This document shows, piece after piece, positions 17,174-25,887 of a stretch of DNA of 64,000 nt. The position numbers were made by a program, and so were the translations under genes. The notes under the pieces are model-generated. The model searched no databases. It saw only the letters and a list, made by a program, of their open reading frames with translations, and was not told the DNA's origin. How positions within the stretch are numbered: position 1 is the stretch's first letter; every line of letters starts with the position of its first letter. The stretch comes from Muribaculaceae bacterium. GTDB lineage: Bacteria; Bacteroidota; Bacteroidia; Bacteroidales; Muribaculaceae. The stretch is taken from the NCBI GenBank assembly GCA_022509185.1, contig JAFLTS010000002.1:124001-188000 (forward strand), written 5' to 3'.

Positions 17174-18520
17174 TTATTTATTCTCACGTAGGGCTTTCAG
17201 CTTTTCAAGTATTTCTCTTGCGTGATTGGCTTCCACACTGTTTCCGGCTTTTTGAAGATATCTTTCAGCCGTTTCAAGATTACCTCTCATCATCTCCGAA
17301 TTGGCAGCGTTGATGTTGGCTGTCTCATCGTTGGGATACATTCTCACAGCTGTTTCAAACACTTCGTTGTAAGCATCACTTCCCGGTTCTAACGAACCTG
17401 CCAGAACATACATCTCGTTAAGACTAAGTTTCTGAGGAGCAGTTTTCATCACCTCCGCGATTTCGGCTACATCGGTGAATTGACGTATTTCATACTCTAT
17501 CCTGTAATCGGAATGGCGTAATCCCGGATACACATTGTCCAGCAAAAATTTATATTGCACGGGATATGTGGTTTGAATTTTAGTATTCTTGGGGTCGGGA
17601 GCGAGATCACTGTCGATTATAGAAATAATTCCTTCCTTATTATCAATGTTACTGTTGACAACCCATTCTCTCAAACCCTCCCAGTCTTCAGGTTCATATG
17701 ATGTCTTTATGAAGCCCTCCGGGAACTTATATAACTGTTGCACATAGTTTTTCAAAGCTTCAGTTCTTCCCTTGGCCAGACGGATATTATTGTCGTATGG
17801 TCCTTCCGGAGAAGCGAATCCTTTGATAGATAGAGAAGTAACCGTTATGTCCTTATCATTCTTAACAGAATCTATTGTTGCTATAATCTTTGCCAATTCA
17901 ATGGTGTTACGGCGGTAATCGGGATAAATAACAGTCTGATTAACCGGGAAATCCACATATGCACGGCCGCTCAATTCACGTGTCTTCACAGTTTCAGCGA
18001 CAGCAGCAGCAAACATAAAATCGGGTTCATATTTTATTTCATGATATTGGGCGAGATCATTCTCTATTGTCTCGACATCGCCGCAGCCGGCACATCCATA
18101 GTCCATACGTCTCAAAATCATCTCGCTGCCGTCCATCCAGGGTTCATAAGGATATATGCCTGATAAAGTCACGGGGTCGGAATGTTTACCATTATTGAGA
18201 GTGAGTTCATCCGGGCCCGTTATAGGGAATTCATTTCTTCTCTGAAGCTGGTGCTTTCTTGTCTTACCGTAGACACCTACCCCCGGCATCACTAAAGTAT
18301 CGGTGCCATTTACAATCATAGGCTGGAATACCACAGCACTGTTACCCTTTACTTTCACGTCCGAAAGATCCAAAGTTACAGAGGCTGCGAATTTGGAGCC
18401 TTCCCGTTCCAATTCAGCCGACTTCACTTCAGGAAGCTGAGCCGTGGCCGATGCCTGTATATCTTGTGAGAAAAATGCTGCGAGTATTACTATTCCCAAT
18501 ATTATTCCTGTTCTTTTCAC
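17174..18520 (-). CDS. DUF3868 / OmpA-like outer-membrane protein of the fimbrial operon
   Basis: A 448-residue protein with a cleaved signal peptide (to about residue 25). The N-terminal DUF3868-type beta domain covers about residues 30-190 (VVFQPMIVNG, MPGVGVYGKTRKHQ, Cys pair YGCAGCGD). A peptidoglycan-binding OmpA-like domain follows, about residues 200-290, with SLSIKGFASPEGPYDNN and LAKGRTEALKNYV. The C-terminal 90 residues look like TPR helices (ANINAANSEMMRGNLETAERYLQKAG). Genes of this type precede Mfa1 in many Bacteroidales and are thought to help place fimbriae in the outer membrane. The gap to the next gene is 67 bases. Confidence 0.82.
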   Translation of the reverse strand: MKRTGIILGIVILAAFFSQDIQASATAQLPEVKSAELEREGSKFAASVTLDLSDVKVKGNSAVVFQPMIVNGTDTLVMPGVGVYGKTRKHQLQRRNEFPITGPDELTLNNGKHSDPVTLSGIYPYEPWMDGSEMILRRMDYGCAGCGDVETIENDLAQYHEIKYEPDFMFAAAVAETVKTRELSGRAYVDFPVNQTVIYPDYRRNTIELAKIIATIDSVKNDKDITVTSLSIKGFASPEGPYDNNIRLAKGRTEALKNYVQQLYKFPEGFIKTSYEPEDWEGLREWVVNSNIDNKEGIISIIDSDLAPDPKNTKIQTTYPVQYKFLLDNVYPGLRHSDYRIEYEIRQFTDVAEIAEVMKTAPQKLSLNEMYVLAGSLEPGSDAYNEVFETAVRMYPNDETANINAANSEMMRGNLETAERYLQKAGNSVEANHAREILEKLKALRENK

Positions 18521-18561
18521 TTGATTTTAATTTTTAGATTTACAGTGTTCGGTGGTAGCTC

Positions 18562-19143
18562 TTAGAAAATATATTCTAAAGCGAGGTTAAGCTTTGTAGG
18601 ACCGAAATAATTATGATGAAATTTTCCCGGCACTTTCTTCCCGCAATCGAAGCAATAGTATTTATGAAATTGAGTATAAATCCACCCTATACCGATTTCG
18701 GCCTCAATATTCCAGTGTTTTGCCAGAGTCCAGGCATAACCGTATGCGATACCGGCTCCTACACCCCATCCTTGGAAACGGTAATTGCTCAACTGGGAAA
18801 AATCGCTGCCTAAAAATTTGATATTGTTGTGAATGTTGCCAAAATTATATTGACCTCCGATGGCATGGAAACCTAAGAAATTCCCTGCAAAACGATCACA
18901 GAACCAGTATCTTCCTTCAGGTTGGAAGAGCCAATGTTTCCATTTATGTTGATTGACATCCCATAAGTTGGTTTGCCCGGTAAGGTCTAAGGTCCATTTT
19001 CGAGCTAATCCCACCTCAACTCCCAAGTTAGGGGATAAAAATCCATCTGAAATCAGATTGGTTTTTATACCTACATTCTGAGATTCGGCTATGCCTATCA
19101 TTTGAAGCAAAGACAGGCATACAATGAAAATTCTTTTTTTCAC
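18562..19143 (-). CDS. DUF3575 outer-membrane protein, first gene of the fimbrial operon
   Basis: A 193-residue protein with a signal peptide (to about residue 21). It has the DUF3575 pattern: NVGIKTNLISDGFLSPNLGVEVGLARKWTLD at the start, then KHWLFQPEGRYWFCDRFAGNFLGFH, GWGVGAGIAYGYAWTLAKHWNIEAEIGIGW, and a final aromatic strand LNLALEYIF typical of outer-membrane barrels. Such proteins usually accompany DUF3868 in Mfa operons. Length fits the family. It is 41 bases before the DUF3868 gene. The promoter is likely the consensus site at 19241-19272. Confidence 0.85.
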   Translation of the reverse strand: MKKRIFIVCLSLLQMIGIAESQNVGIKTNLISDGFLSPNLGVEVGLARKWTLDLTGQTNLWDVNQHKWKHWLFQPEGRYWFCDRFAGNFLGFHAIGGQYNFGNIHNNIKFLGSDFSQLSNYRFQGWGVGAGIAYGYAWTLAKHWNIEAEIGIGWIYTQFHKYYCFDCGKKVPGKFHHNYFGPTKLNLALEYIF

Positions 19144-19240
19144 TTCTAAATCTATTATTGTTGCAGGGGAAGGCCTGCCTTGTTTATCTATTCCAGGATT
19201 AACGGTTAAAACCGGACACTTTTTTCGTGTTTTTCAAACG

Positions 19241-19272
19241 CAAATTTACAACTCAATATTTGTAAAAAACAA
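19241..19272 (-). promoter_or_regulatory. Promoter of the fimbrial operon
   Basis: On the minus strand TTG (complement of 19270-19272) is followed after 21 bases by TAAATTTG (complement of 19241-19248), an exact TAnnTTTG. It implies a leader of about 90 bases before the DUF3575 ATG. By eye I found no inverted repeats framing it that would make it an invertible promoter. The rest of the gap (19273-19500) is AT-rich with no other recognisable site. Confidence 0.65.
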
Positions 19273-19499
19273 ATCTTTAACACCTGAATAATTTTTTGTA
19301 ACTTATTAATTTATAATAAGATTCTTCCAAAGCCACGAGCAATTTCCTCCAAATATTTTTTAACAAGTTTCACTGAATCCCGTATTTTATCAATAAAAAA
19401 TCTCCAAAATTTTATCTCTGAATTAGTATTTCTGCAACTGATTGATACATAATCGATAATGAATTTTATATGAAATAATTAATTATTTTTAACATTTTA

Positions 19500-19664
19500 T
19501 CCCTCGAAATTAACAAAATACCTGTGGGTGACATGGCCTGCCATCACATCTAACAGAAAATCTTTAGCTTATGCTGACATCGCACGCGATGTCACTACAA
19601 TTAAACTCTATAATTATAGTGAAATTATTTTTGGTTATTTTTGCGGATAATCATTTTTATTAAT
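19500..19664 (-). mobile_element. MITE-like interspersed element, copy C (inverted)
   Basis: Read on the minus strand it follows the same order as the other copies: outer end with ATGATTATCCGCAAAA, then CCAAAAATAATTTCACTATA (also present at 55975-55994), the perfect hairpin at 19576-19593 (GACATCGC/GCGATGTC), AAAGATTTTCTGTTAGA, and a second hairpin at 19528-19547 (ATGGC/GCCAT). The plus-strand sequence GGATAATCATTTTTAT at the right end also appears at the right end of copy A, although the cores are in opposite orientation, which is the evidence for terminal inverted repeats. It sits between the fimbrial promoter and ispE. Confidence 0.6.
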
Positions 19665-19688
19665 ATTGCACACGATTTTAATTTATAT

Positions 19689-20579
19689 ATGATACGATTT
19701 GTAAATGCCAAGATAAATATAGGTCTGAATGTAGTGGCCAAGCGTGAAGATGGTTATCATGATCTGGAAACGGTTTTTTATCCGGTAGGCCTTGAATGTG
19801 GGTTGCCCCATCAGCCGGGACCTTTCGATGATGTACTGGAGGTGACTTATGACAGTGGAGAAATGAGCGGCTGCCGATTTCAGTTTGTGGGAAGAAGAAT
19901 TGATTGCCCACCGAAAAAGAATCTTGTGGTGAGAGCCGCTTCTCTTTTCTTAGGCAAATACAATGAACGGTTAAGCGACCTGAATAAATTCGGCATGTTT
20001 CAGATCACCCTCGACAAACATCTTCCCGACGGGGCAGGTTTAGGCGGAGGTAGCGCCGATGCCGCATTTACTCTTGCATCGCTCAATGAGATAACCGGAA
20101 ACCATTTCTCGGAATCCGAATTATCCGGAATGGCTGTGAAGTTAGGAGCAGACTGTCCTTTTTTCCTGATAAACTCACCTTGCTTTGCTTCAGGAATAGG
20201 AGAAGACCTGAATAAGATGGATCTTGACTTACATGAATATGTGATATTGATAATTAAGCCCGATGTGTATGTATCGACAGCTGAGGCTTTCGCTGATGTC
20301 ACGCCGCATAAGCCGGATTTTGACCTGCGTTTTCTCCCTTTTCTTCCCATAGAGGAATGGAAAGAAAAAGTGGTGAACGATTTTGAACCCTCCGTGTTCA
20401 GCCGGCATCCGGAACTCTCTGAGATAAAATCGCGTTTATATGATTCGGGAGCCCTGTATGCTTCCATGAGCGGGTCAGGTTCTGCCATTTATGGAATTTA
20501 TCGTGACAAAGACCTTGCCTTTAAAGAAAGAGACCGCATTGAGTCAACCTATCCGGGGGTTTGGTTGTTTGGATTATAA
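19689..20579 (+). CDS. ispE: 4-diphosphocytidyl-2-C-methyl-D-erythritol kinase
   Basis: A 296-residue GHMP-family kinase of the MEP isoprenoid pathway; it phosphorylates the 2-hydroxyl of CDP-ME. Visible are NAKINIGLNVVAKREDGYHDLET at the start, the ATP-binding GAGLGGGSADAAFTL about residues 115-130, LGADCPFF, and SMSGSGSAIYGI near the end. An earlier in-frame ATG exists at 19641, but it lies in the repeat element and adds no conserved residues, so I place the start at 19689. The downstream gap of about 100 bases before grpE contains no strong hairpin. Confidence 0.93.
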   Translation: MIRFVNAKINIGLNVVAKREDGYHDLETVFYPVGLECGLPHQPGPFDDVLEVTYDSGEMSGCRFQFVGRRIDCPPKKNLVVRAASLFLGKYNERLSDLNKFGMFQITLDKHLPDGAGLGGGSADAAFTLASLNEITGNHFSESELSGMAVKLGADCPFFLINSPCFASGIGEDLNKMDLDLHEYVILIIKPDVYVSTAEAFADVTPHKPDFDLRFLPFLPIEEWKEKVVNDFEPSVFSRHPELSEIKSRLYDSGALYASMSGSGSAIYGIYRDKDLAFKERDRIESTYPGVWLFGL

Positions 20580-20685
20580 AGCTGGTTCAATTTTCCTCCC
20601 GCGGGATTTAATCCTTTTTATTTCCCAAAGTCTGAAAAAATTGAAATTTGGCTTAATTTTTGCAAACGATTAAACAAGAGAAACT

Positions 20686-21351
20686 ATGGGAAATAAAAAT
20701 AAATTCCACGGAAACAAATTTCACGGAAATAATTTCAACGGTAAGAAAATGAATCAGGAAGAGAATATCAAACCCGAAGAAGAGCAACCTAAAGCTCCCG
20801 TGGCTGAAGAACCCGAAGTAGAGGAAGTAATCCCCGAAGAGGTTAAAGCTGAAGATTCCAAACCGGAAGAAGAAATGGCCGATGCCTGCAGTGACGCAGA
20901 AAAGAAAATAGCGGAACTCCAGGAACAATTGGACAAGGAAAAGAAGGAGTATCTGTTCCTGATGGCTGAGTTTGATAATTTCCGCAAACGCACCCTTAAA
21001 GAAAAGAGTGAGATTATAAAAAATGCCGGAGAAAATGTATTGAAGGGTCTCTTGCCGATTATGGATGATTTCGAGAGAGGCATCAAGGCTGCCGAAAATA
21101 CCCCGGAAGCTGATTCCGTAAAAGAAGGAGTAAATCTTATCTACAATAAGTTTAAGAAATATCTGAATCAGAACGGAGTGAAGGAAATCGATCCTTCCGA
21201 CGACACATTCGATACTGAAAAACATGAAGCTATCTCCGCAGTGCCGGTGCCCGATGAAACTAAAAAAGGTAAGATTATAGACACTGTGGAAAAAGGATAT
21301 ACAATCAACGATAAAGTGCTACGCCATGCGAAAGTGGTGGTAGGCCAATAA
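20686..21351 (+). CDS. grpE: GrpE nucleotide-exchange factor
   Basis: A 221-residue co-chaperone that releases ADP from DnaK. The long N-terminal helix/coiled coil (about residues 65-115, KIAELQEQLDKEKKEYLFLMAEFDNFRKRT) is followed by the four-helix region LPIMDDFERGIKAAEN and the C-terminal beta domain ending GYTINDKVLRHAKVVVGQ. The first 60 residues are an acidic disordered tail preceded by a curious Asn/His/Lys stretch with two FHGN repeats; a second in-frame ATG at 20749 would remove that stretch. It lies 9 bases before dnaJ. A likely promoter (TTAATTTTTGC near 20652) precedes it. dnaK is not in the window. Confidence 0.94.
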   Translation: MGNKNKFHGNKFHGNNFNGKKMNQEENIKPEEEQPKAPVAEEPEVEEVIPEEVKAEDSKPEEEMADACSDAEKKIAELQEQLDKEKKEYLFLMAEFDNFRKRTLKEKSEIIKNAGENVLKGLLPIMDDFERGIKAAENTPEADSVKEGVNLIYNKFKKYLNQNGVKEIDPSDDTFDTEKHEAISAVPVPDETKKGKIIDTVEKGYTINDKVLRHAKVVVGQ

Positions 21352-21360
21352 TGTAAGGTT

Positions 21361-22563
21361 ATGGCAGAGAAGAGAGATTACTATGAAGTGCTTGGGGTGC
21401 CGAGGAATGCGAGCGCCGATGATATAAAGAAGGCCTACCGCAAACTTGCCATCAAATACCATCCCGACCGAAATCCCGACGACAAGAACGCCGAGGAGAA
21501 ATTCAAGGAGGCTGCCGAGGCCTATGATGTCTTGAGTGATGCCGACAAGAGGGCCAAATATGACCAGTTCGGTCATTCTATGGGTCCGCAAGGATTCGGA
21601 GGCGGCGCTGGCGGATTCAGTGGAGGCGGCATGTCGATGGAAGACATATTCGCCCACTTCGGAGATATATTCGGAGGAAGAATGGGTGGTGGATTCGGTG
21701 GATTCGGCGGTTTTGAAGGTGCAACAGGAGCCGGCCGGCGTGCTCGTAAACAGGTGAATAAAGGCACTGACCTTAGGATTACTGTAAAAGTAAACCTTAA
21801 GGACATAATGAACGGAGTTGACAAGAAACTCAAGATTCCTCGTCTGGTGGCCTGCACATCCTGTCATGGTACAGGTGCAAAAGACGGCACAGCCTATCAT
21901 ACCTGTTCTCGATGCCATGGTTCGGGACATATCTCTCATGTGGAACAATCTATATTCGGCCCGATGCAGACAGAAGCCGTCTGCCCGGATTGCAACGGTG
22001 AAGGCAAGGTGATTTCTCAGGCTTGCAGCTCTTGCGGCGGCTCCGGAGTTGAAAAGAAGGAAGAGATCGTTAGCTTCCACATCCCGGCTGGAGTAACCGA
22101 CGGTATGGTGCTCACTATGAGAGGCCAGGGAAACGCTCCGAGACATGGAGGCGTGAACGGAGACCTGCTTATTGTGATTCAGGAGGAAAAAGATCCTGAA
22201 CTTATCAGAGACGGAAATGATTTGATATATAACCTCATGCTCGATATTCCTACCGCTGCTTTGGGCGGAAGTGCAGAAGTTCCTACTGTGGAAGGAAGAG
22301 CACGCCTCAAGATCGCTCCGGGCACTCAACCGGGAAAGGTATTGAGATTAAGAGGTAAGGGTTTGCCCCAAATGAACAGCAATAATAAGGGAGACCTTTT
22401 GGTGAATGTGATGGTGTATATTCCGGAAAACCTCACTGATACTGAGAAAGCCGCTATTGAAAGCCTTAAGAATGCACCAAACGTTGTTCCGACAGAATCT
22501 ACTTCCAAACGCATATTCTCACGCCTAAGGCATATTTTTAACAAAGAGAACCGCGGGGAATAA
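21361..22563 (+). CDS. dnaJ: Chaperone DnaJ (type I Hsp40)
   Basis: A 400-residue co-chaperone that stimulates DnaK ATPase. The order is complete: J domain with the catalytic HPD ([10 protein letters not shown], about residues 33-42), a Gly/Phe-rich linker (about 75-125), four CxxCxGxG-type zinc motifs ([32 protein letters not shown], about residues 160-230) that bind two Zn ions, then the two C-terminal substrate domains with the [15 protein letters not shown] motif. It is paired with grpE and followed by a clear terminator. Confidence 0.97.
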   Translation: MAEKRDYYEVLGVPRNASADDIKKAYRKLAIKYHPDRNPDDKNAEEKFKEAAEAYDVLSDADKRAKYDQFGHSMGPQGFGGGAGGFSGGGMSMEDIFAHFGDIFGGRMGGGFGGFGGFEGATGAGRRARKQVNKGTDLRITVKVNLKDIMNGVDKKLKIPRLVACTSCHGTGAKDGTAYHTCSRCHGSGHISHVEQSIFGPMQTEAVCPDCNGEGKVISQACSSCGGSGVEKKEEIVSFHIPAGVTDGMVLTMRGQGNAPRHGGVNGDLLIVIQEEKDPELIRDGNDLIYNLMLDIPTAALGGSAEVPTVEGRARLKIAPGTQPGKVLRLRGKGLPQMNSNNKGDLLVNVMVYIPENLTDTEKAAIESLKNAPNVVPTESTSKRIFSRLRHIFNKENRGE

Positions 22564-22637
22564 CGTGTAAAATAGCTTGTAGTTTATAATTAAAGATTAA
22601 AGTTTGGAGTTTAATAAACTCCGGTTTAGATAGAAAA

Positions 22638-22661
22638 ATGGCCTCGATTGCTCGAGGCCAT
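22638..22661. terminator. Bidirectional terminator between dnaJ and the amylase gene
   Basis: ATGGCCTCGA, loop TTGC, TCGAGGCCAT: a perfect 10-bp stem, preceded by AAAAA and followed by CCTGTTTTATT. It lies between convergent dnaJ (plus) and the GH13 gene (minus). Confidence 0.85.
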
Positions 22662-22671
22662 TCCTGTTTTA

Positions 22672-24105
22672 TTATTTCTTTACGAATACGAGGTATTCAC
22701 CTTGTTTCATCACTTCAGGAAGTTGTGCGTCTTCTCCTGTGAAGAAGTTCTTCATATAGCGGATGTCAGGATGATTCTTTGATGTGAATTCCAAGGGAAG
22801 ATCACCTGAACCAAGGTTTACCAAAGTTATTACTTTTGAATTTTCTCTTTCACGGCAGAACACATAGAGATCAGGACTGGAAGTCTGGTAGCTTATAAGT
22901 TCTCCACCGTCCATACCGGCTGTGAGAGCGGCCTGAGTGTGTTTGAGTTCGTTGAGTTTCTGATAGAAAGTGAAATATTCGTTACGCGGTTCCCATGTTG
23001 GAGGAACATCTTTTTCGAAGAAAGCCAAAGGACGGTTCATACCTGTTTCCTGACCTGTATAGATCAAAGGCATTCCGGGGAGAGTGTAAGTAAGAACTGC
23101 GAATGCATTTGTAAGATCGCCGAGACGCTCGAATTCTGTGCCTTCCCATGAGTTGAGGTCATGGTTGGTGATCATGTTCATCAGATAAGTGTCTTTCGGG
23201 AAATCTTCAAACTGTTGTGCCAGGAGGTTGTTGATGGCTATAGCATGAGTTTCGGGGAATTCGCGGATCTCGCCGTTCTCTCCTTTGAAATGATATTGGC
23301 CTGAAGTGGCTGCAATTTGATTGAAAAGATCTTTAAGCGGCCAGTTGTAACCCATATCGAAAGCTAGTTCCTGAAGTTCGGGAGATGTTGCCTCGGCCAA
23401 CATGAAGAGTTCCGGCTGAACACCTTGCAATTGTACGCGTGCATCGTTCCAAAAATCAGTGGGCACTTCCATAGCAACATCGCAACGGAAACCGTTAACA
23501 CCTACTTCTGTCAGCCAGAATTTCATGGCGTCGATCATACCCTGACGCATTTCCGGATTATTATAGTCGAATACATAAACATCAGTCCAGTCATAGATAC
23601 CTTTCATGTTGCCTAATGAATCTTTTTCATACCAGTCGGGATGAAGGTCAACCCAAATATTATCACGTCCGGAATGGTTGGGTACCCAGTCAAGAATCAC
23701 TTTCATACCCATTTCCTGAGCTTTCTTTACAGTGGCTTTGAATTCATCCAGTGTACCGAATTCAGGATTGAACTCAGTGTAATTTTTCACTGCATAATAA
23801 CTTCCGAGTGTGCCCTTGCGGTCTTTTTCACTAATAGGATTGATAGGCATAAACCAAAGAATATCGATGCCAAGGTCTTTAAGACGCGGGAGCTGCTCTG
23901 AGAAGGCATTGATGGTGCCTTCATTTGTAAACTGGCGAAGGTTTACCTCATAAATCACTGCATTGCGACTCCATTCGGGATGCTTAACCTGAGTGTAGGT
24001 GGAATCCCGTTCCTCTTTTTGTGCGTCGGTAGCTTTATTTTTGCTGCCACAAGCTGAGCAGAACAATGCTCCGATCAGCCCGAAAATTGAAATAATTTTC
24101 TTCAT
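22672..24105 (-). CDS. GH13 alpha-amylase-family lipoprotein
   Basis: A 477-residue glycoside hydrolase of the alpha-amylase clan. The signal sequence ends in lipobox CSAC (Cys about residue 19), so it is membrane-anchored, probably at the cell surface or periplasm. All four GH13 regions are present: DWVPNHSG, GFRCDVAME (nucleophile Asp), LAEATSPE (acid/base Glu) and MITNHDLNS (third carboxylate). The C-terminal 90 residues form a small beta domain. The substrate should be an alpha-glucan such as starch or maltodextrin. It stands alone: no SusC/SusD pair or regulator is adjacent, so it is not in a classical polysaccharide utilisation locus here. Confidence 0.92.
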   Translation of the reverse strand: MKKIISIFGLIGALFCSACGSKNKATDAQKEERDSTYTQVKHPEWSRNAVIYEVNLRQFTNEGTINAFSEQLPRLKDLGIDILWFMPINPISEKDRKGTLGSYYAVKNYTEFNPEFGTLDEFKATVKKAQEMGMKVILDWVPNHSGRDNIWVDLHPDWYEKDSLGNMKGIYDWTDVYVFDYNNPEMRQGMIDAMKFWLTEVGVNGFRCDVAMEVPTDFWNDARVQLQGVQPELFMLAEATSPELQELAFDMGYNWPLKDLFNQIAATSGQYHFKGENGEIREFPETHAIAINNLLAQQFEDFPKDTYLMNMITNHDLNSWEGTEFERLGDLTNAFAVLTYTLPGMPLIYTGQETGMNRPLAFFEKDVPPTWEPRNEYFTFYQKLNELKHTQAALTAGMDGGELISYQTSSPDLYVFCRERENSKVITLVNLGSGDLPLEFTSKNHPDIRYMKNFFTGEDAQLPEVMKQGEYLVFVKK

Positions 24106-24250
24106 AAAGTTATTTTGTTATTTAGATTTTAAGTTAGTCTTTCCGAGTGGTTTAAACCAGGTTCCGTTACTCCGTTGCGTGGCTTCAGTTTCTATTGGAA
24201 GAGCCGGTTTGTTAAATCACAAAATTAATAAAAACTTTTGCAAAAAATAT

Positions 24251-24258
24251 TAACTTTG
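24251..24258 (+). promoter_or_regulatory. -7 promoter element for the PepC-like peptidase
   Basis: TAACTTTG fits TAnnTTTG and lies 22 bases before the ATG at 24281. A TTG at the usual -33 distance is not obvious. Confidence 0.5.
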
Positions 24259-24280
24259 CAAAAACCTAACACATAATGCT

Positions 24281-25498
24281 ATGAAAAATTTATTCCTTTC
24301 AATATTGCTTCTGCCGGGTATGGCTTTGGCCACCGGAAGAATGGCTCCTGCAGCAGAACCGGAAGTGGTGGTGCCTGATTCCACCGGATTCAAATTCACC
24401 GATGTGAAAGTGAATCCTACAACTTCAGTGAAAGATCAGAATAAATCAGGGACATGCTGGAGTTTTGCCGCAACATCTTTTCTGGAAGAGGACGTGCTCA
24501 GGAGAGGTGGGCCTGAACTTGATCTATCTGAAATGTTTACTGTAAGGAACTGCTATATTGACAAGGCTAAAAAATATGTCCGCACAAACGGTGTCACAAA
24601 TTTTGCACAAGGTGGCGCGGCATCAGATGTTCTTTACGTGGCAGATACTTACGGGATTGTGCCGGATGAAGTTTATCCCGGTCTTAACTATGGCGAAGAG
24701 AAACATATGCATTATGAAATGGAAGGGGTGCTCAAAGCATATCTGGATGCATTGATGAAAAACCCCAACAAACGTCTTTCCACCGCCTGGTTACCCGGAT
24801 TTATCGGCATCCTGGATGCTTATTTAGGAGAAGTGCCGGAAACATTCACGGTAAACGGTAAAACCTACACTCCTCAATCCTATGCTCAGGAACTGGGGAT
24901 AAAAGGAGATGATTTTATTTCGCTGACAAGTTACACCCATCACCCTTTCTACGAAAATTTTGCAATTGAGATACCCGATAACTGGACCTGGGCTGAAAGT
25001 TTTAACGTACCGATGGAGCAAATGAAAGAAGCCGTTGATAATGCACTTGAAAACGGATATACCGTTTGCTGGAGTGCCGATGTGTCGGAAGGTGGATTTC
25101 AGTGGAGAAACGGTTTCGCACTGCTTCCGGAAAAGAAAACCGGTGAGGATCTTGACGGGACTGAGCTCTCTCGCTGGGTACAACTGTCGGATAAAGACCG
25201 AGAAGAAGCCACCTATAAAATAAAGGGGCCGGTGAAGGAACGAACCGTGACTCAGGAAAGCCGTCAGAAAACTTTTGACAATTACGAAACTACCGACGAC
25301 CATGGAATGGTAATAGTGGGTTATGCAAAAGATCAGGAGGGTAACAGATATTATAAAGTGAAAAACTCCTGGGACACTAACCAACTATATGATGGGTATA
25401 TATACGTATCGGAACCCTATTTCCTCGAAAAGACCCTTTCCGTGTTCGTAAATAAAGGCTCCCTCCCTCAATCAATAAGAACCAAACTCAAAAATTGA
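24281..25498 (+). CDS. Exported C1B cysteine peptidase (aminopeptidase C / bleomycin hydrolase type)
   Basis: A 405-residue papain-family peptidase. The catalytic Gln and Cys are in SVKDQNKSGTCWSFAATSFLEE (about residues 47-68), His in DDHGMVIVGYAKD and Asn in YKVKNSWDT near the C-terminus. The long insert between Cys and His and the overall length match the C1B group (PepC, BLMH). Unlike cytosolic PepC it has a signal peptide (cleavage after MALA), so it acts in the periplasm or outside; this is common in Bacteroidales. It is monocistronic, with its own promoter, and converges with the DUF2752 gene 10 bases downstream. Confidence 0.9.
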   Translation: MKNLFLSILLLPGMALATGRMAPAAEPEVVVPDSTGFKFTDVKVNPTTSVKDQNKSGTCWSFAATSFLEEDVLRRGGPELDLSEMFTVRNCYIDKAKKYVRTNGVTNFAQGGAASDVLYVADTYGIVPDEVYPGLNYGEEKHMHYEMEGVLKAYLDALMKNPNKRLSTAWLPGFIGILDAYLGEVPETFTVNGKTYTPQSYAQELGIKGDDFISLTSYTHHPFYENFAIEIPDNWTWAESFNVPMEQMKEAVDNALENGYTVCWSADVSEGGFQWRNGFALLPEKKTGEDLDGTELSRWVQLSDKDREEATYKIKGPVKERTVTQESRQKTFDNYETTDDHGMVIVGYAKDQEGNRYYKVKNSWDTNQLYDGYIYVSEPYFLEKTLSVFVNKGSLPQSIRTKLKN

Positions 25499-25508
25499 GA
25501 CTTAAGAA

Positions 25509-25886
25509 TTACATTCCTAAAATATTTCTCAATATCAGCCAGGCCACAAGCATGGCTGATATTATTATAATGACAGGAACGGAATGTAAGGCAGCATAAA
25601 GACGCTGATATTTCTTTCTGTGAAATTCACTCCATAACAACAAAGCCAGATAAGGCAAACATAGCATAAGAAACCTATTGGCCTCCCAGGCTCCCTTTAT
25701 ATCTCCATGCAAAAGGGAATAGATCATCCTCTGGCTGCCGCAACCCATGCATTGCATTCCCGTGATACGATGGAAAACACATTGCGGCATCCAGGAAAAT
25801 TCAACAGGATTAAAGAAATAATAAAATAGAAGAAGGAATGAAAAAACAATTATCCATATCCATCCTTTATTTAATATCCTGTTCAT
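25509..25886 (-). CDS. DUF2752 small membrane protein
   Basis: A 125-residue membrane protein with about three hydrophobic helices (residues 10-27, 68-85 and 100-122). Between helix 1 and 2 lies the DUF2752 motif, here MQCMGCGSQRMIYSLLHGD (family form CPGCGxxRA), whose Cys pair suggests a metal or redox role, though none is proven. The start is one base after the stop of the CD225 fusion gene, so the two are co-transcribed; DUF2752 next to CD225/DUF4190-type proteins is a recurrent Bacteroidetes pair. Confidence 0.85.
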   Translation of the reverse strand: MNRILNKGWIWIIVFSFLLLFYYFFNPVEFSWMPQCVFHRITGMQCMGCGSQRMIYSLLHGDIKGAWEANRFLMLCLPYLALLLWSEFHRKKYQRLYAALHSVPVIIIISAMLVAWLILRNILGM

Positions 25887-25887
25887 T

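Noticed and set aside
19144-19500. Invertible promoter for the fimbrial operon
   Set aside because: Fimbrial operons in this phylum are often phase-variable, but I found no pair of inverted repeats bracketing the promoter and no invertase gene nearby.
22672-24105. Starch utilisation locus
   Set aside because: A GH13 lipoprotein is present, but there is no susC/susD pair, regulator or second glycosidase beside it.
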